Shown here: in pieces, positions 1-7,923 of the stretch
Layout: the number at the start of each line of letters is the position of its first letter
Position numbering within the stretch: the stretch's first letter is position 1
Assembly (NCBI GenBank): GCA_025054525.1
Contig: JANWZJ010000016.1
Location: 1 to 32,191 of the forward strand
Origin: Bacteroidia bacterium
GTDB taxonomy: Bacteria > Bacteroidota > Bacteroidia > SpSt-205
Reading direction: 5' to 3'
Length of the DNA stretch: 32,191 bases
Program-made: the position numbers and the translations under genes
Notes under the pieces: generated by a model
What the model saw: only the letters and a program-made list of their open reading frames with translations
Databases searched by the model: none
What the model was told of the DNA's origin: nothing

Positions 1-1703
1 CTCGGCCCCGGATAAATCGCACTGCGGGGCGTAAGTCCATTTGCCTTGCAGAGTTTATCTATGCTCATGCCGTATCGCTGCGCTATGCTCCATAGAGACT
101 CGCCAGCTTTCACCACATGATACCGAGAGGAAGGAGAATGCGAAGAGGATGTAGAGGAAGGGGCAGGACTCTTAGAGACGGAGCCAAGCACTGGTATGCG
201 CAGCGTTTGTCCTGCCCGAATGAAGGAGCCCCTGAGTCCATTTGCTGTGCGGATAGCTTGTACGGTTACCCGATAGCGGTGAGCGATTTCTCCCAAGGTT
301 TCTCCTGCTCGGACCCTGTGATACAGATAGGTGGGGCGGGGGGGCGCATAGGTAGTGGGAGGAGCGCCCCCAAACTGCGTGATAGATGGGGTCAGGGGTA
401 TCACAGGGGCAGAGACTTTGAGCAGCGAGTCAGGAAGGGCAGGCACAGTGGCACTTTCTTCGGCGGGGTTTGGCAGCGCTCCCTGCAGGTAGCCCATGTA
501 GCCTTTCAATACAGCAGCTAAGAGCATTTGTCCCTTGAGGGTATAGCCTAAGGGGGTGAGATGAACATGGTCAGCCTGAGCTAAGCCGCTCAATCGCCAA
601 GCTCGCATGCTTCCCAGAATAGTATAGGCATCCCATACGCTTACCTTTTTCTGGGTGGCTATCCAGCGGATAAGATGGGATACCTGGGGCAGAAGAGAAA
701 TAGGCCGCAACTTCCGATAAAAGTCTTGGGGCGTGGTCAAAAGGATGGGGGTCTCGGGTAAAATGCGCCGAATCGTGTCTATCGCAGCTTCCCATAGCCG
801 CCGAAACTCTCCTAAACTCATTTCTCCACCGTACAGGTCATTCGTGCCTAAGTCTAAGATAATAAGGTCTGGCGCCAAAAGCAGCAAACTTTCACGCAGG
901 AGGGGGAGTTGTATCCACTGGCTAAGTTTGAGTCCATTCAAGCCCACTGTGTGCCAGTTGAGGGAAGCCGCTCCACCTTCTAAGAAGAGGCCTTGGATTT
1001 CTGCGTAGCTGAGTGAGTCGTTACTTTCCCAGGAGAACTGTCCTTTTAGGTAAGAAATCTTGCCTGGGAGTGTGTATTGGAGAAGCCTGTAGCCCGCTGG
1101 AAGGGTATCTCGGATGAGAGGTAAAGTGTCATTCCAGCGAAGGGTTAGCGTGATGCCAGGGCGCAAGGTACGCACTAATAGTGCGACACAAGAGCCCGTG
1201 GGGGGATACTCGGCGCTCCAGCGGATTTCCCAAGTAGCCGTAGGGTCATAAGTGCCAATAGATATACCTGTAAAACCCAGCGGAATAGAAGGAGAAGCGA
1301 GCGTAGCCCGACTGGACAACCACTGACCTGCACCGGGTGTGATGTAGTCATAAGCACCCGTACTGCCTGCCAGTGCAAACGGAAATACATATCCCCTTCC
1401 GCCACTGCCCCATAAGGCATAGAGGCGAGCGCGAATCGCACTACCTTGGACTTCGTTGTGAATATGCGAGTCGCCGATATGCAGAATGCGAATTGTTCCA
1501 GTTCGGCTGCGTACTTTTTGCCAGAAAGGGGTGAGGTATGCAGGGAGAAAGAGCTGGTTCTCGGATATTTTGAGGAAGGGGTAGAGGGAGTCAGGAGTGA
1601 GAAAGGACTGAATAGTTTCGGGGGAGGGTTGGGGTGGGAGGGATTCGGGTTGTCCCCAGCATGCCCACCATAGAAAGGGCAGCCTCCACCACTTCCATTT
1701 CAT
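1..1703 (-). CDS. Exported SGNH/GDSL hydrolase with C-terminal LysM repeats (3' end cut by window)
   Basis: The frame is open from an ATG at 1703 to the left edge (about 567 codons). It begins with a basic, hydrophobic signal-like segment (MKWKWWRLPFLWWACWG). SGNH blocks are visible: GDSH at residues 77-80 (nucleophile S79), GTND at 286-289 (block III Asn), and DHVH at 378-381 followed by LTPLGY (catalytic Asp/His). A Ser/Pro-rich linker leads to two LysM modules at about residues 461-507 and from 528 on (AGETLGEIA and AGESLWSIA cores). LysM binds peptidoglycan or other GlcNAc glycans, so an envelope esterase or deacetylase is likely; the substrate is not shown. The start codon overlaps the ridA stop as ATGA, so the two are probably co-transcribed. 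More LysM units may lie beyond the edge. Confidence 0.88.
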   Translation of the reverse strand, partial: MKWKWWRLPFLWWACWGQPESLPPQPSPETIQSFLTPDSLYPFLKISENQLFLPAYLTPFWQKVRSRTGTIRILHIGDSHIHNEVQGSAIRARLYALWGSGGRGYVFPFALAGSTGAYDYITPGAGQWLSSRATLASPSIPLGFTGISIGTYDPTATWEIRWSAEYPPTGSCVALLVRTLRPGITLTLRWNDTLPLIRDTLPAGYRLLQYTLPGKISYLKGQFSWESNDSLSYAEIQGLFLEGGAASLNWHTVGLNGLKLSQWIQLPLLRESLLLLAPDLIILDLGTNDLYGGEMSLGEFRRLWEAAIDTIRRILPETPILLTTPQDFYRKLRPISLLPQVSHLIRWIATQKKVSVWDAYTILGSMRAWRLSGLAQADHVHLTPLGYTLKGQMLLAAVLKGYMGYLQGALPNPAEESATVPALPDSLLKVSAPVIPLTPSITQFGGAPPTTYAPPRPTYLYHRVRAGETLGEIAHRYRVTVQAIRTANGLRGSFIRAGQTLRIPVLGSVSKSPAPSSTSSSHSPSSRYHVVKAGESLWSIAQRYGMSIDKLCKANGLTPRSAIYPGP

Positions 1704-2074
1704 CCGAGATAGGCGATAGCGGATATTTCTACGCGAGCACCTCGGGGCAAGGCCGCTACGGCTACGGTCTCTCGGGCAGGATAGCTACCCTGTGGGAAAA
1801 AGCGTTCATACAAGGCATTTACCTCGGGAAAAAATGCCATATCGGTTAGGTAGATTGTAGCTTTTACGATTTGATCGGGATGGGCGTTTGCAGCGTGTAG
1901 GATGCTTCTTAGGTGGCTTAGAATAAGTTCTACTTCGGCTTGGAGGGAGGATTTTTCCACGCTGCCATCGGGTCTAAGGGCGATTTGTCCCGAGATGAAA
2001 AGCCAGTCTCCTGCTCGTACCGCAGGACTATAGGGACCGATAGGCTGTGTCCCATTAGGAAAAATCCGCTGCAT
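1700..2074 (-). CDS. ridA: RidA/YjgF/YER057c/UK114 family enamine/imine deaminase
   Basis: This 124-residue protein matches RidA over its full length. The family clears reactive 2-aminoacrylate and related enamines made by PLP enzymes, as cytosolic trimers. The active-site arginine of the PARETV motif is R101, with Y14 (GPYSP) and E116 (VEISAIA) in the other expected places; the family Cys near position 107 is Ala here. An upstream in-frame extension to 2230 exists, but it would run through the divergent promoter and secG, so the ATG at 2074 is chosen. A TATTATTG box (one mismatch to TAnnTTTG) ends 4 nt before it. The gene leads a two-gene unit with the SGNH hydrolase. Confidence 0.93.
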   Translation of the reverse strand: MQRIFPNGTQPIGPYSPAVRAGDWLFISGQIALRPDGSVEKSSLQAEVELILSHLRSILHAANAHPDQIVKATIYLTDMAFFPEVNALYERFFPQGSYPARETVAVAALPRGARVEISAIAYLG

Positions 2075-2078
2075 GCCA

Positions 2079-2086
2079 CAATAATA
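2079..2086 (-). promoter_or_regulatory. Bacteroidota -7 box (TATTATTG) for ridA
   Basis: One mismatch to TAnnTTTG, 4 nt upstream of the ridA ATG on the minus strand. No -33 TTG is evident. Confidence 0.45.
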
Positions 2087-2106
2087 CGAACGGCGGCTTT
2101 TTTCGC

Positions 2107-2114
2107 TACCTTTG
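2107..2114 (+). promoter_or_regulatory. Bacteroidota -7 box (TACCTTTG) for secG operon
   Basis: Exact match to TAnnTTTG, 6 nt before the ATG at 2121. A TTG at 2112 that would extend secG lies within the box, which argues for the ATG as start. Confidence 0.7.
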
Positions 2115-2120
2115 TCAAGT

Positions 2121-2453
2121 ATGGGATGGCTATTGGGGACGTTGATTTTTCTTCTCGTAGTGGATGCGGTTCTGCTTACGCTTCTTGTGCTGATACAGCA
2201 GGGCAAAGGAGGTGGGCTCGCTACAGACATCCAAGGGGTCGCCCAAGCCTCGCAGCTATTAGGGGTGCGTCATGCAGCCGACTTCGCAGAAAAAGCCACC
2301 TGGACCCTCTTCGGGATACTTATAGGTCTGACCTTGCTCATTCATGCTGTGCATAGTAGCATGCGAGAAGGGACTACCGCCACCCCTCGTACTGCTAATG
2401 TGATTGAAACCCAGCCTATTCCTTCTTCTCCTGCGCAGCAGCCCAATAAATAA
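2121..2453 (+). CDS. secG: Preprotein translocase subunit SecG
   Basis: This 110-residue protein has the SecG plan. A first hydrophobic helix (residues 2-22, MGWLLGTLIFLLVVDAVLLT) leads to VLIQQGKGGGLA, the hallmark QxGKGGG loop, and then a second helix (about 58-75, TLFGILIGLTLLIHAVHS). A short Ser/Thr/Pro/Gln-rich tail follows. SecG is a non-essential helper of the SecYEG channel in the inner membrane. The ATG at 2121 is preferred over TTG 2112 because the latter sits in the -7 box. It leads a + strand run with the E1 gene 6 bp downstream; the two functions are unrelated. Confidence 0.9.
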   Translation: MGWLLGTLIFLLVVDAVLLTLLVLIQQGKGGGLATDIQGVAQASQLLGVRHAADFAEKATWTLFGILIGLTLLIHAVHSSMREGTTATPRTANVIETQPIPSSPAQQPNK

Positions 2454-2459
2454 CCAGCG

Positions 2460-4472
2460 ATGGAGCCTTCTGTAGCCGAAAAGCCATATTTTGCTTACCG
2501 AGCCGAAGGTATTCCGAAGGAGATACTGCTAAAGCTTCATAAAGAAATGCTCTATGCCCGGATGATTGAAGAGAAGATGCTTTCTCTGCTGCGTCAGGGT
2601 AAAGTAGCGAAATGGTTCTCTGGCATAGGGCAGGAAGGTATAGCGGTTGGCTCTACGCTAGCACTCCGAGAGACGGATTATATTTTCCCGTTGCATAGGA
2701 ACTTAGGGGTATTCACGAGTCGGGGGATGCCTCTTCGCAAACTCTTCGCGCAGTGGCAGGGAAAAGCCTCGGGTTTTACCAAAGGACGCGAGCGTTCTTT
2801 TCACTTTGGCGCCCCCGAGTATAGAGTAATCGGCATGATATCTCACTTAGCTGCGATGCTCCCCGTAGCTAATGGCGTCGGTCTCGCTTCAAAGCTGGAG
2901 GGAACGGACCTTATCGCACTAGCATTCATCGGCGATGGCGGTACTAGCGAAGGCGACTTTCACGAAGCCCTGAATGTAGCCAGCGTTTGGAAGCTCCCAG
3001 TGATTTTCCTCATAGAAAATAATGGTTATGGGCTTTCTACCCCTACCCATGAGCAGTTCGTCTGTCAATCCCTTGCCGACCGTGCGATAGGGTATGGCAT
3101 GGAAGGCTGCGTCATAGAGGGCAATAATGTTTTAGAGGTTTATCGTACGATTCGCGAGATAGCTGAGTCTATCCGGAAAGACCCCCGACCCTATTTAGTG
3201 GAAGCTATTACTTTTCGCATGCGCGGGCATGAGGAAGCCTCAGGCACTAAATATGTGCCTCCTCATCTCTTTGAAGAGTGGGGCCAAAAAGACCCTGTCC
3301 GCAACTATGAGCAGTTTCTCCTACAGGAGGGTTATCTCGCTGAGAGAGAACTCAAGGATTTGCGCAAGAACTTGAAAAGCCTCATAGATTCTGAGATACA
3401 ACCTGTCCTTCAAGAGCCTGAGCCTATTCCAGACCCCGCCCAAGAAGAAGCCGAAGTATATGCTCCTTGGGATGAACCCTTGGTATCCCCGCCTGCTGAC
3501 CCTGGTACTCGTAGCTTGCGGTTCGTAGATGCGATTTCTGAAGCCCTGCGCCAAGGAATGGAACATGACTCCAAGCTTATCCTCATGGGGCAAGACATAG
3601 CCGAATATGGAGGGGTCTTCAAGGTTACAGAAGGCTTCGTGGAGCGCTTCGGCAAAAATAGAGTGCGGAATACCCCCCTCTGTGAATCGGCTATTCTGGG
3701 AATGAGTCTCGGCTTGGGTCTGCGGGGATTTTCCAGCATGGTAGAGATGCAGTTCGCCGATTTCGTAAGCTACGGCTTCACGCAAATCATCAATAATTTA
3801 GCCAAGAATCATTACCGATGGGGGGTGCCGCCGCGAGTCGTGGTAAGGCTGCCCACTGGGGCAGGGGTCGGGGCTGGACCTTTTCATTCTCAAAGCCTGG
3901 AAGCGGTTTTCATGCACATTCCCGGACTCAAGATCGTCTATCCCTCTACTGCTTACGATGCCAAGGGTCTCCTCACTACTGCCCTGCGCGACCCTAATCC
4001 TGTCCTTTTCTTTGAGCATAAGGCCTTGTATCGCAGTATTCAAGACCCTGTTCCTCCTTCTTACTATAACCTTCCTCTGGGTGCGGCTCGGGTGGCTAAA
4101 ACAGGCAGTTCTCTCTCTATCATTACCTACGGAATGGGCGTAGTAGAAGCGTTGAAGGTAGCTCAAACCTTACCCGATATAAATATAGAGGTAATAGACC
4201 TGCGTACTCTGCTTCCATGGGACAAAGAGACCGTAGCGGCTTCTGTCCGCAAAACTCATAGAGCTTTAGTTCTGTATGAAGGCACCTACACGATGGGAGT
4301 AGGCGCAGAAATCGCTGCGTGGATCAGCGAATACCTTTTTGAATGGTTAGATGCACCGGTCATGCGATTAGGTTCGCTGGATACGCCTGTGCCATTTAGC
4401 TTGAGCTTAGAAGCGGCATTCCTTCCTTGGAAACGCTTGCCCGAAGTCGTGCGCAAACTCGCTGCTTACTGA
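2460..4472 (+). CDS. Fused E1 alpha/beta 2-oxoacid dehydrogenase (branched-chain type likely)
   Basis: The 670 residues join the two E1 subunits in one chain. The alpha half (about 20-330) holds the thiamine diphosphate motif, GDG at 158-160 through ENN near 186-188, and the RMRGHEE loop. An acidic, Pro-rich linker (about 330-350) leads to the beta half, with GQDIAEYGGVFKVTEG and the Glu of PLCESAILG, the usual position of the catalytic Glu. E1 decarboxylates a 2-oxoacid and passes the acyl group to E2 lipoyl. Fused E1 chains of this size are common in Bacteroidota and usually labelled 2-oxoisovalerate dehydrogenase. Pyruvate cannot be excluded from sequence alone. No E2 or E3 gene is nearby, so they must lie elsewhere. 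The following gene starts 1 bp after the stop. Confidence 0.92.
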   Translation: MEPSVAEKPYFAYRAEGIPKEILLKLHKEMLYARMIEEKMLSLLRQGKVAKWFSGIGQEGIAVGSTLALRETDYIFPLHRNLGVFTSRGMPLRKLFAQWQGKASGFTKGRERSFHFGAPEYRVIGMISHLAAMLPVANGVGLASKLEGTDLIALAFIGDGGTSEGDFHEALNVASVWKLPVIFLIENNGYGLSTPTHEQFVCQSLADRAIGYGMEGCVIEGNNVLEVYRTIREIAESIRKDPRPYLVEAITFRMRGHEEASGTKYVPPHLFEEWGQKDPVRNYEQFLLQEGYLAERELKDLRKNLKSLIDSEIQPVLQEPEPIPDPAQEEAEVYAPWDEPLVSPPADPGTRSLRFVDAISEALRQGMEHDSKLILMGQDIAEYGGVFKVTEGFVERFGKNRVRNTPLCESAILGMSLGLGLRGFSSMVEMQFADFVSYGFTQIINNLAKNHYRWGVPPRVVVRLPTGAGVGAGPFHSQSLEAVFMHIPGLKIVYPSTAYDAKGLLTTALRDPNPVLFFEHKALYRSIQDPVPPSYYNLPLGAARVAKTGSSLSIITYGMGVVEALKVAQTLPDINIEVIDLRTLLPWDKETVAASVRKTHRALVLYEGTYTMGVGAEIAAWISEYLFEWLDAPVMRLGSLDTPVPFSLSLEAAFLPWKRLPEVVRKLAAY

Positions 4473-4473
4473 C

Positions 4474-5340
4474 ATGTCCCCTTTCGGTGCATATCTGGGT
4501 TTATTCACGGGGCTGGTGATTATGGGGATGGGCATTTACCTGTATGTCAAGCCTCTTCCCGCTCATTTGCCCTGGTGGGTCGTGCAGGGACTACCCTTTT
4601 TTCTCGTGGCTTATGGGGCAGTCCGATGGGGTTACAGCTTCTATCTCGTCTGGCGCAAAAAACGCCCTTCCTCTTCCGCCCTATCTGCTATCCTGCTTCT
4701 AATCCTCAATGCCTGCAGCTCAGGCCCTGAACCAAACCTTCGCATTCGCTTTGACTATGTAGGGGATTGCTCCCACTGCCCTATTCAACGAATGGACTCT
4801 CTACTCCGGTTTCACTTTCCCTTAGGTGTCGTCGCTACAACCTTTGATAGTGTCCAGCATCAGGTAGTTTTGGATTTGGATAGCCAACATGTCCGCTTAG
4901 ACACGCTAAGCAAAGTGCTTTTAGCCTACGGATATGAAATCAACGGCGAAATCAGCATAGACCCCATTCTTTCCCCATGCTGCACTTATGTAGGCGAGGA
5001 GGCAAATACGCATGGGACAGAGATGAATACGCCTACCCCAATCTCTTCAGGAAGTGGCGATGCTTCTAAAAGACCTTCCGCCAGTTCTTCCATGTCTGAA
5101 TATGAAACCGAAACAGACCCCCATCTCCCTGAAATGGGTATCCTCTTACCTGAGGAGCAGTTAGAAGCCTCTATTGAAGCAGAACTCAATACGGATGAAG
5201 CACTTGGCATAGAGGATATTGATTTGGGGGACGGGATGGATTTGGGGGGGGCAGAACTGGAAGAACTGGATTTTGGGGATGATTTAGATTTAGACAATGA
5301 GGGCACTTCCCCGCCGAAAAAAGGTACAGCCAAAAAATAG
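4474..5340 (+). CDS. Two-TM membrane segment joined to lipobox and HMA-like CxxC domain with acidic tail
   Basis: The family is not recognised. The 288 residues fall into parts. Residues 5-26 and 34-60 are two membrane helices. A basic RKKR (61-64) and hydrophobic stretch ending LNAC (C81) look like an internal lipoprotein signal. Residues 88-162 have the beta-alpha-beta-beta-alpha-beta spacing of a heavy-metal-associated domain, with CSHC at 99-102 in the metal-site loop. CC occurs at 169-170. Residues 185-275 are Ser/Thr-rich then strongly acidic, ending in a Lys-rich tip. If RKKR is cytosolic, the CxxC domain would face the periplasm. It could be a metal or thiol protein, or two genes merged. 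It starts 1 bp after the E1 stop, and its last 51 bp overlap the convergent aroK. Confidence 0.75.
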   Translation: MSPFGAYLGLFTGLVIMGMGIYLYVKPLPAHLPWWVVQGLPFFLVAYGAVRWGYSFYLVWRKKRPSSSALSAILLLILNACSSGPEPNLRIRFDYVGDCSHCPIQRMDSLLRFHFPLGVVATTFDSVQHQVVLDLDSQHVRLDTLSKVLLAYGYEINGEISIDPILSPCCTYVGEEANTHGTEMNTPTPISSGSGDASKRPSASSSMSEYETETDPHLPEMGILLPEEQLEASIEAELNTDEALGIEDIDLGDGMDLGGAELEELDFGDDLDLDNEGTSPPKKGTAKK

Positions 5341-5841
5341 ACACCGCTTTACCCATCGCTCTACTATGGGGGAGGGGATGCGTTCAGGGTTCCAGTGTAG
5401 GTCCGCTTGTCTGTAGAAGAAGCGCCGTTTTTCTAGGAGGACCCTCCACTGAGCATCGTCATAGGCTTGGAGCAGGGGGCGAGTAGATACAGCGGCTCTC
5501 CATCGTAGCCGTAGCTTCTCCCAAGGCAAATCTATCCACACTACATATCCCGCTCGGCTCAAGGCATCCACCATACCTTCTTGTGTGGGAAGCCCACCGC
5601 CCGTAGCTACAATCAGAGGAGGTTCATGGACTAAAAGCGAATACATAATCGTTCTCTCCGCTGCTCGGAAAGCTGGTTCCCCTTGCTGGCTGAACCACTG
5701 GGAAATACAGATTCCGCTTCTTTTCTCTATCTCCTCATCCGTATCGTAAAAGGGCACTTGCCATTTCTCAGCCCAGTAGCGTCCCCATGTCGTTTTCCCC
5801 ACTGCCGGCGCTCCTATCAGAAAAACTCGCCCCGCTTTCAA
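5290..5841 (-). CDS. aroK: Shikimate kinase
   Basis: The enzyme phosphorylates shikimate to shikimate 3-phosphate in chorismate synthesis, in the cytosol. Visible signatures are the Walker A GAPAVGKTT (10-18), the substrate-binding DTD (33-35), R59 in the PAFRAAE motif, GGG (81-83) and the lid arginine R121 in STRPLL. The 183-residue length is normal; the C-terminal 15 or so residues look unconserved. The start is a TTG whose last two bases are the first two of the upstream TGA (TTGA), so translation is probably coupled to the DUF4835 gene. The 3' end overlaps the convergent gene by 51 bp, coding on both strands. Confidence 0.93.
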   Translation of the reverse strand: MKAGRVFLIGAPAVGKTTWGRYWAEKWQVPFYDTDEEIEKRSGICISQWFSQQGEPAFRAAERTIMYSLLVHEPPLIVATGGGLPTQEGMVDALSRAGYVVWIDLPWEKLRLRWRAAVSTRPLLQAYDDAQWRVLLEKRRFFYRQADLHWNPERIPSPIVERWVKRCLFFGCTFFRRGSALIV

Positions 5842-6728
5842 CGTTCCTTCTCTTCTTGCAGGAGATTTTCGTAGACGGCGAGGTTATTCGGGTCTAACTG
5901 CTTCATAGCCTCTACGAACCGCTGCTTCTGCTCCGACGTGGATTTCTGAAAAATCTGCATTAGCTCATTCCCTTTGGTATCTACGAAAAGACGCGTAAGG
6001 ATGGAGTTAGGGTGTTCCCGAGCCAGCTTCACCATCCCGAGAAGAACCTCTAATAAAACCTCCCGCGAGGCAGGAAGGTCTTTATGCATTTTGTCTAAGG
6101 CATCTCGGTGATACCGATACATGAGGGAATGAAAAGCTTTATAGCTGGTATTGAGTAGGTTTTCTACGAGCCAATAGCGCGAGCGCAGAAAGTTTCCAGC
6201 GGGCTGCCAGGCAGATTCGTTGGAGTTTGCAGCGGCGAGATTGACTACTTGTTGTGCTTTTTGAAAGAAGGGAATCCCTGCCTCTGCGCCAAAACTATTG
6301 TAATCCATTCCTAAAATAATATACGCATAAAAGTTGAGCAGTGCTGTAAGATTGTCTATGTAGGTATTCTCCGAAAACTGCAAAGTCTGAGTGGCGCTAT
6401 AATCTACGCGAAAGTTTTGGTCGTTGAAGTTGAAGACCAAGGTTTCGTAGGTACTATTGAGCACAGGGCGAATGGCTTGGACTTGCATCGTGCCTTCAAA
6501 GCGGGTGGGGTTAGGCAGTGCGGTGATGGTAATAGTGAATATGCACTTTATTCGTTCGTTCCCTGCGAATACATCTTCGGAAAATCGGTTATTCATGAGA
6601 TACTGAGTGATATCTCGCTGCATTTGCTGTAGGATAGAACGGTCTATACCTTGGATACCGGGCGCTTGAACATTGACGATAGGTAGTAGTTCTTGCGCCC
6701 AAAGGAGACTACACACTGCCCATCGCAT
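5838..6728 (-). CDS. porD: DUF4835 protein, T9SS PorD-like
   Basis: This 296-residue exported protein has a short hydrophobic leader (WAVCSLLWAQ) followed by ELLPIVNV, as in DUF4835 members, whose mature N-terminus often begins with such a strand. Its central FSENTYIDNLTALLNFYAYIILGMDYNSF segment (about 118-147) and the C-terminal ending QLDPNNLAVYENLL are diagnostic. The family is annotated as T9SS component PorD and sits right after coaBC in many Bacteroidota, exactly as here. Its molecular job is not established. The start overlaps the coaBC stop region by 20 bp, and the stop overlaps the aroK start. The gene name rests on family annotation; only the family match is seen directly. Confidence 0.85.
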   Translation of the reverse strand: MRWAVCSLLWAQELLPIVNVQAPGIQGIDRSILQQMQRDITQYLMNNRFSEDVFAGNERIKCIFTITITALPNPTRFEGTMQVQAIRPVLNSTYETLVFNFNDQNFRVDYSATQTLQFSENTYIDNLTALLNFYAYIILGMDYNSFGAEAGIPFFQKAQQVVNLAAANSNESAWQPAGNFLRSRYWLVENLLNTSYKAFHSLMYRYHRDALDKMHKDLPASREVLLEVLLGMVKLAREHPNSILTRLFVDTKGNELMQIFQKSTSEQKQRFVEAMKQLDPNNLAVYENLLQEEKER

Positions 6729-7920
6729 GCGCTATAAACTCTAATAGCTTTAAAGCTACTGTATTTTTGGTAGCCAGGGGTATTTCGTGGCGATGTCCGT
6801 GTCGGCTGCGAAGTACGATGATATTTGTGTCGGTCCCCATGCCGGTTTGGGGAGAAATGAAGTTGATAGCCATCCAGTCGGCGCCTTTGCGGAGGAGTTT
6901 TTCATAGGCGTTTGCTTCTTCGCCGGGATTGTCTAAGGCGAATCCTATGAGCAGTTGATGAGGTTTCTTATGAGCGCCAGCCCATGCCAAAATATCCGGT
7001 GCGGGTACTAAAGATAGAGTTAGTCCCTCTGGCTTTTTTCGGACTTTATAGTCTAAAGTCTGAGCAAATGTATAATCGCTTACTGCTGCAGCGAAGAGAA
7101 CCCAATCATATCGCTCGTACAGGCGCTGATAAGCTGCTAAGAGGGACTGTGCATGGGAGACGGGGGTGATATGAAAGAGGTTTTTGGGTAGAGCGACTTC
7201 AGTATGGGCGGCTAAGAGATGAATTTCCTGGGCGCCTAAGATATAAGCGGCTTCGGCGAGGGCAAGTGCCATTTTCCCCGTGGAGCCATTAGAGAGAAAG
7301 CGCACGCGGTCCCACGGCTCTCGCGTCGCCCCAGCGGTAATGAGTATCCTTTTGCCATGCAATAGGGGTGGATGAAGAGCCCGCTCCACAGCTAAGTAGA
7401 TTCGCTGAAGAGAGGCTAATCTTCCCACATCTTGTTCGCCACTGGCTAAGAAGCCCTTTCCTGGGGGTATTATGCGCACGTGGGGCAACCGACGCAGCCG
7501 CCGTAGGTTCTGCTGCACGGTCGGATGGCGGTACATATTTCCTTCCATCGCTGGGGCTATCAGTACGGGCTTGCGAATAGAGAGAAAAATAGCACTGAGC
7601 AGATCATCACACATGCCCTGAGCCAAACGAGCGATTAGATGAGCAGTGGCTGGTGCGATTAGCAGAAGGTCGGCTTGTCGTGCTAAAGCGATATGCTGAG
7701 TCCAGAGCCCCGGTGCTTCGGCAGTAGCTTCTCTACCCCAGAGATTGCCCAAAGGAGGTCGGCGCGTCAGAGTCTCCAAAGTAAGCGGCGTTACGAACTT
7801 CTTCGCTGCGCGCGTAAGAATAGCTGTTACTTCATGCCCTGCTTTTTGGAGCTTGCGAATAAGGAGGGGTGCTTTATACGCAGCGATGCTTCCTGTTATG
7901 CCTAATAGTATATGAGCCAC
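6709..7920 (-). CDS. coaBC: Bifunctional phosphopantothenoylcysteine decarboxylase / phosphopantothenate-cysteine ligase
   Basis: CoaBC makes 4'-phosphopantetheine for coenzyme A: the C-terminal ligase joins cysteine to phosphopantothenate, and the N-terminal flavoprotein decarboxylates the product. The 403 residues show the flavodoxin-like start GITGSIAAYK (8-17), the active-site H76 (TQHIAL), and PAM at 123-125. The ligase half begins near 188 with ITAGATREPWDRVRFLSN and carries AAAVSDY and the GFALD strand. Two CoaC residues are unusual. The position of E. coli Dfp Asn125 (PAMN) is Glu (E126), and the position of Cys158 (ACG) appears to be Ser (S160 in LASGEQ). The gene follows rpoZ by 3 bp in the bamD-rpoZ-coaBC-porD unit. 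Confidence 0.95.
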   Translation of the reverse strand: MAHILLGITGSIAAYKAPLLIRKLQKAGHEVTAILTRAAKKFVTPLTLETLTRRPPLGNLWGREATAEAPGLWTQHIALARQADLLLIAPATAHLIARLAQGMCDDLLSAIFLSIRKPVLIAPAMEGNMYRHPTVQQNLRRLRRLPHVRIIPPGKGFLASGEQDVGRLASLQRIYLAVERALHPPLLHGKRILITAGATREPWDRVRFLSNGSTGKMALALAEAAYILGAQEIHLLAAHTEVALPKNLFHITPVSHAQSLLAAYQRLYERYDWVLFAAAVSDYTFAQTLDYKVRKKPEGLTLSLVPAPDILAWAGAHKKPHQLLIGFALDNPGEEANAYEKLLRKGADWMAINFISPQTGMGTDTNIIVLRSRHGHRHEIPLATKNTVALKLLEFIAHAMGSV

Positions 7921-7923
7921 AGC

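Noticed and set aside
117-521. 134-residue + strand ORF near the left edge
   Set aside because: It is antisense to the LysM and linker region of the SGNH gene, is low-complexity Arg/Gly-rich, and has no domain. The minus frame shows clear SGNH and LysM motifs throughout.
2075-2230. Longer RidA start at 2230
   Set aside because: The extension overlaps secG on the other strand and is absent from the RidA fold; MQRIF at 2074 fits the family.
3321-4166. Long minus-strand ORFs under the E1 gene
   Set aside because: They are shadows of a strongly conserved enzyme in the opposite frame, with no recognisable protein features.
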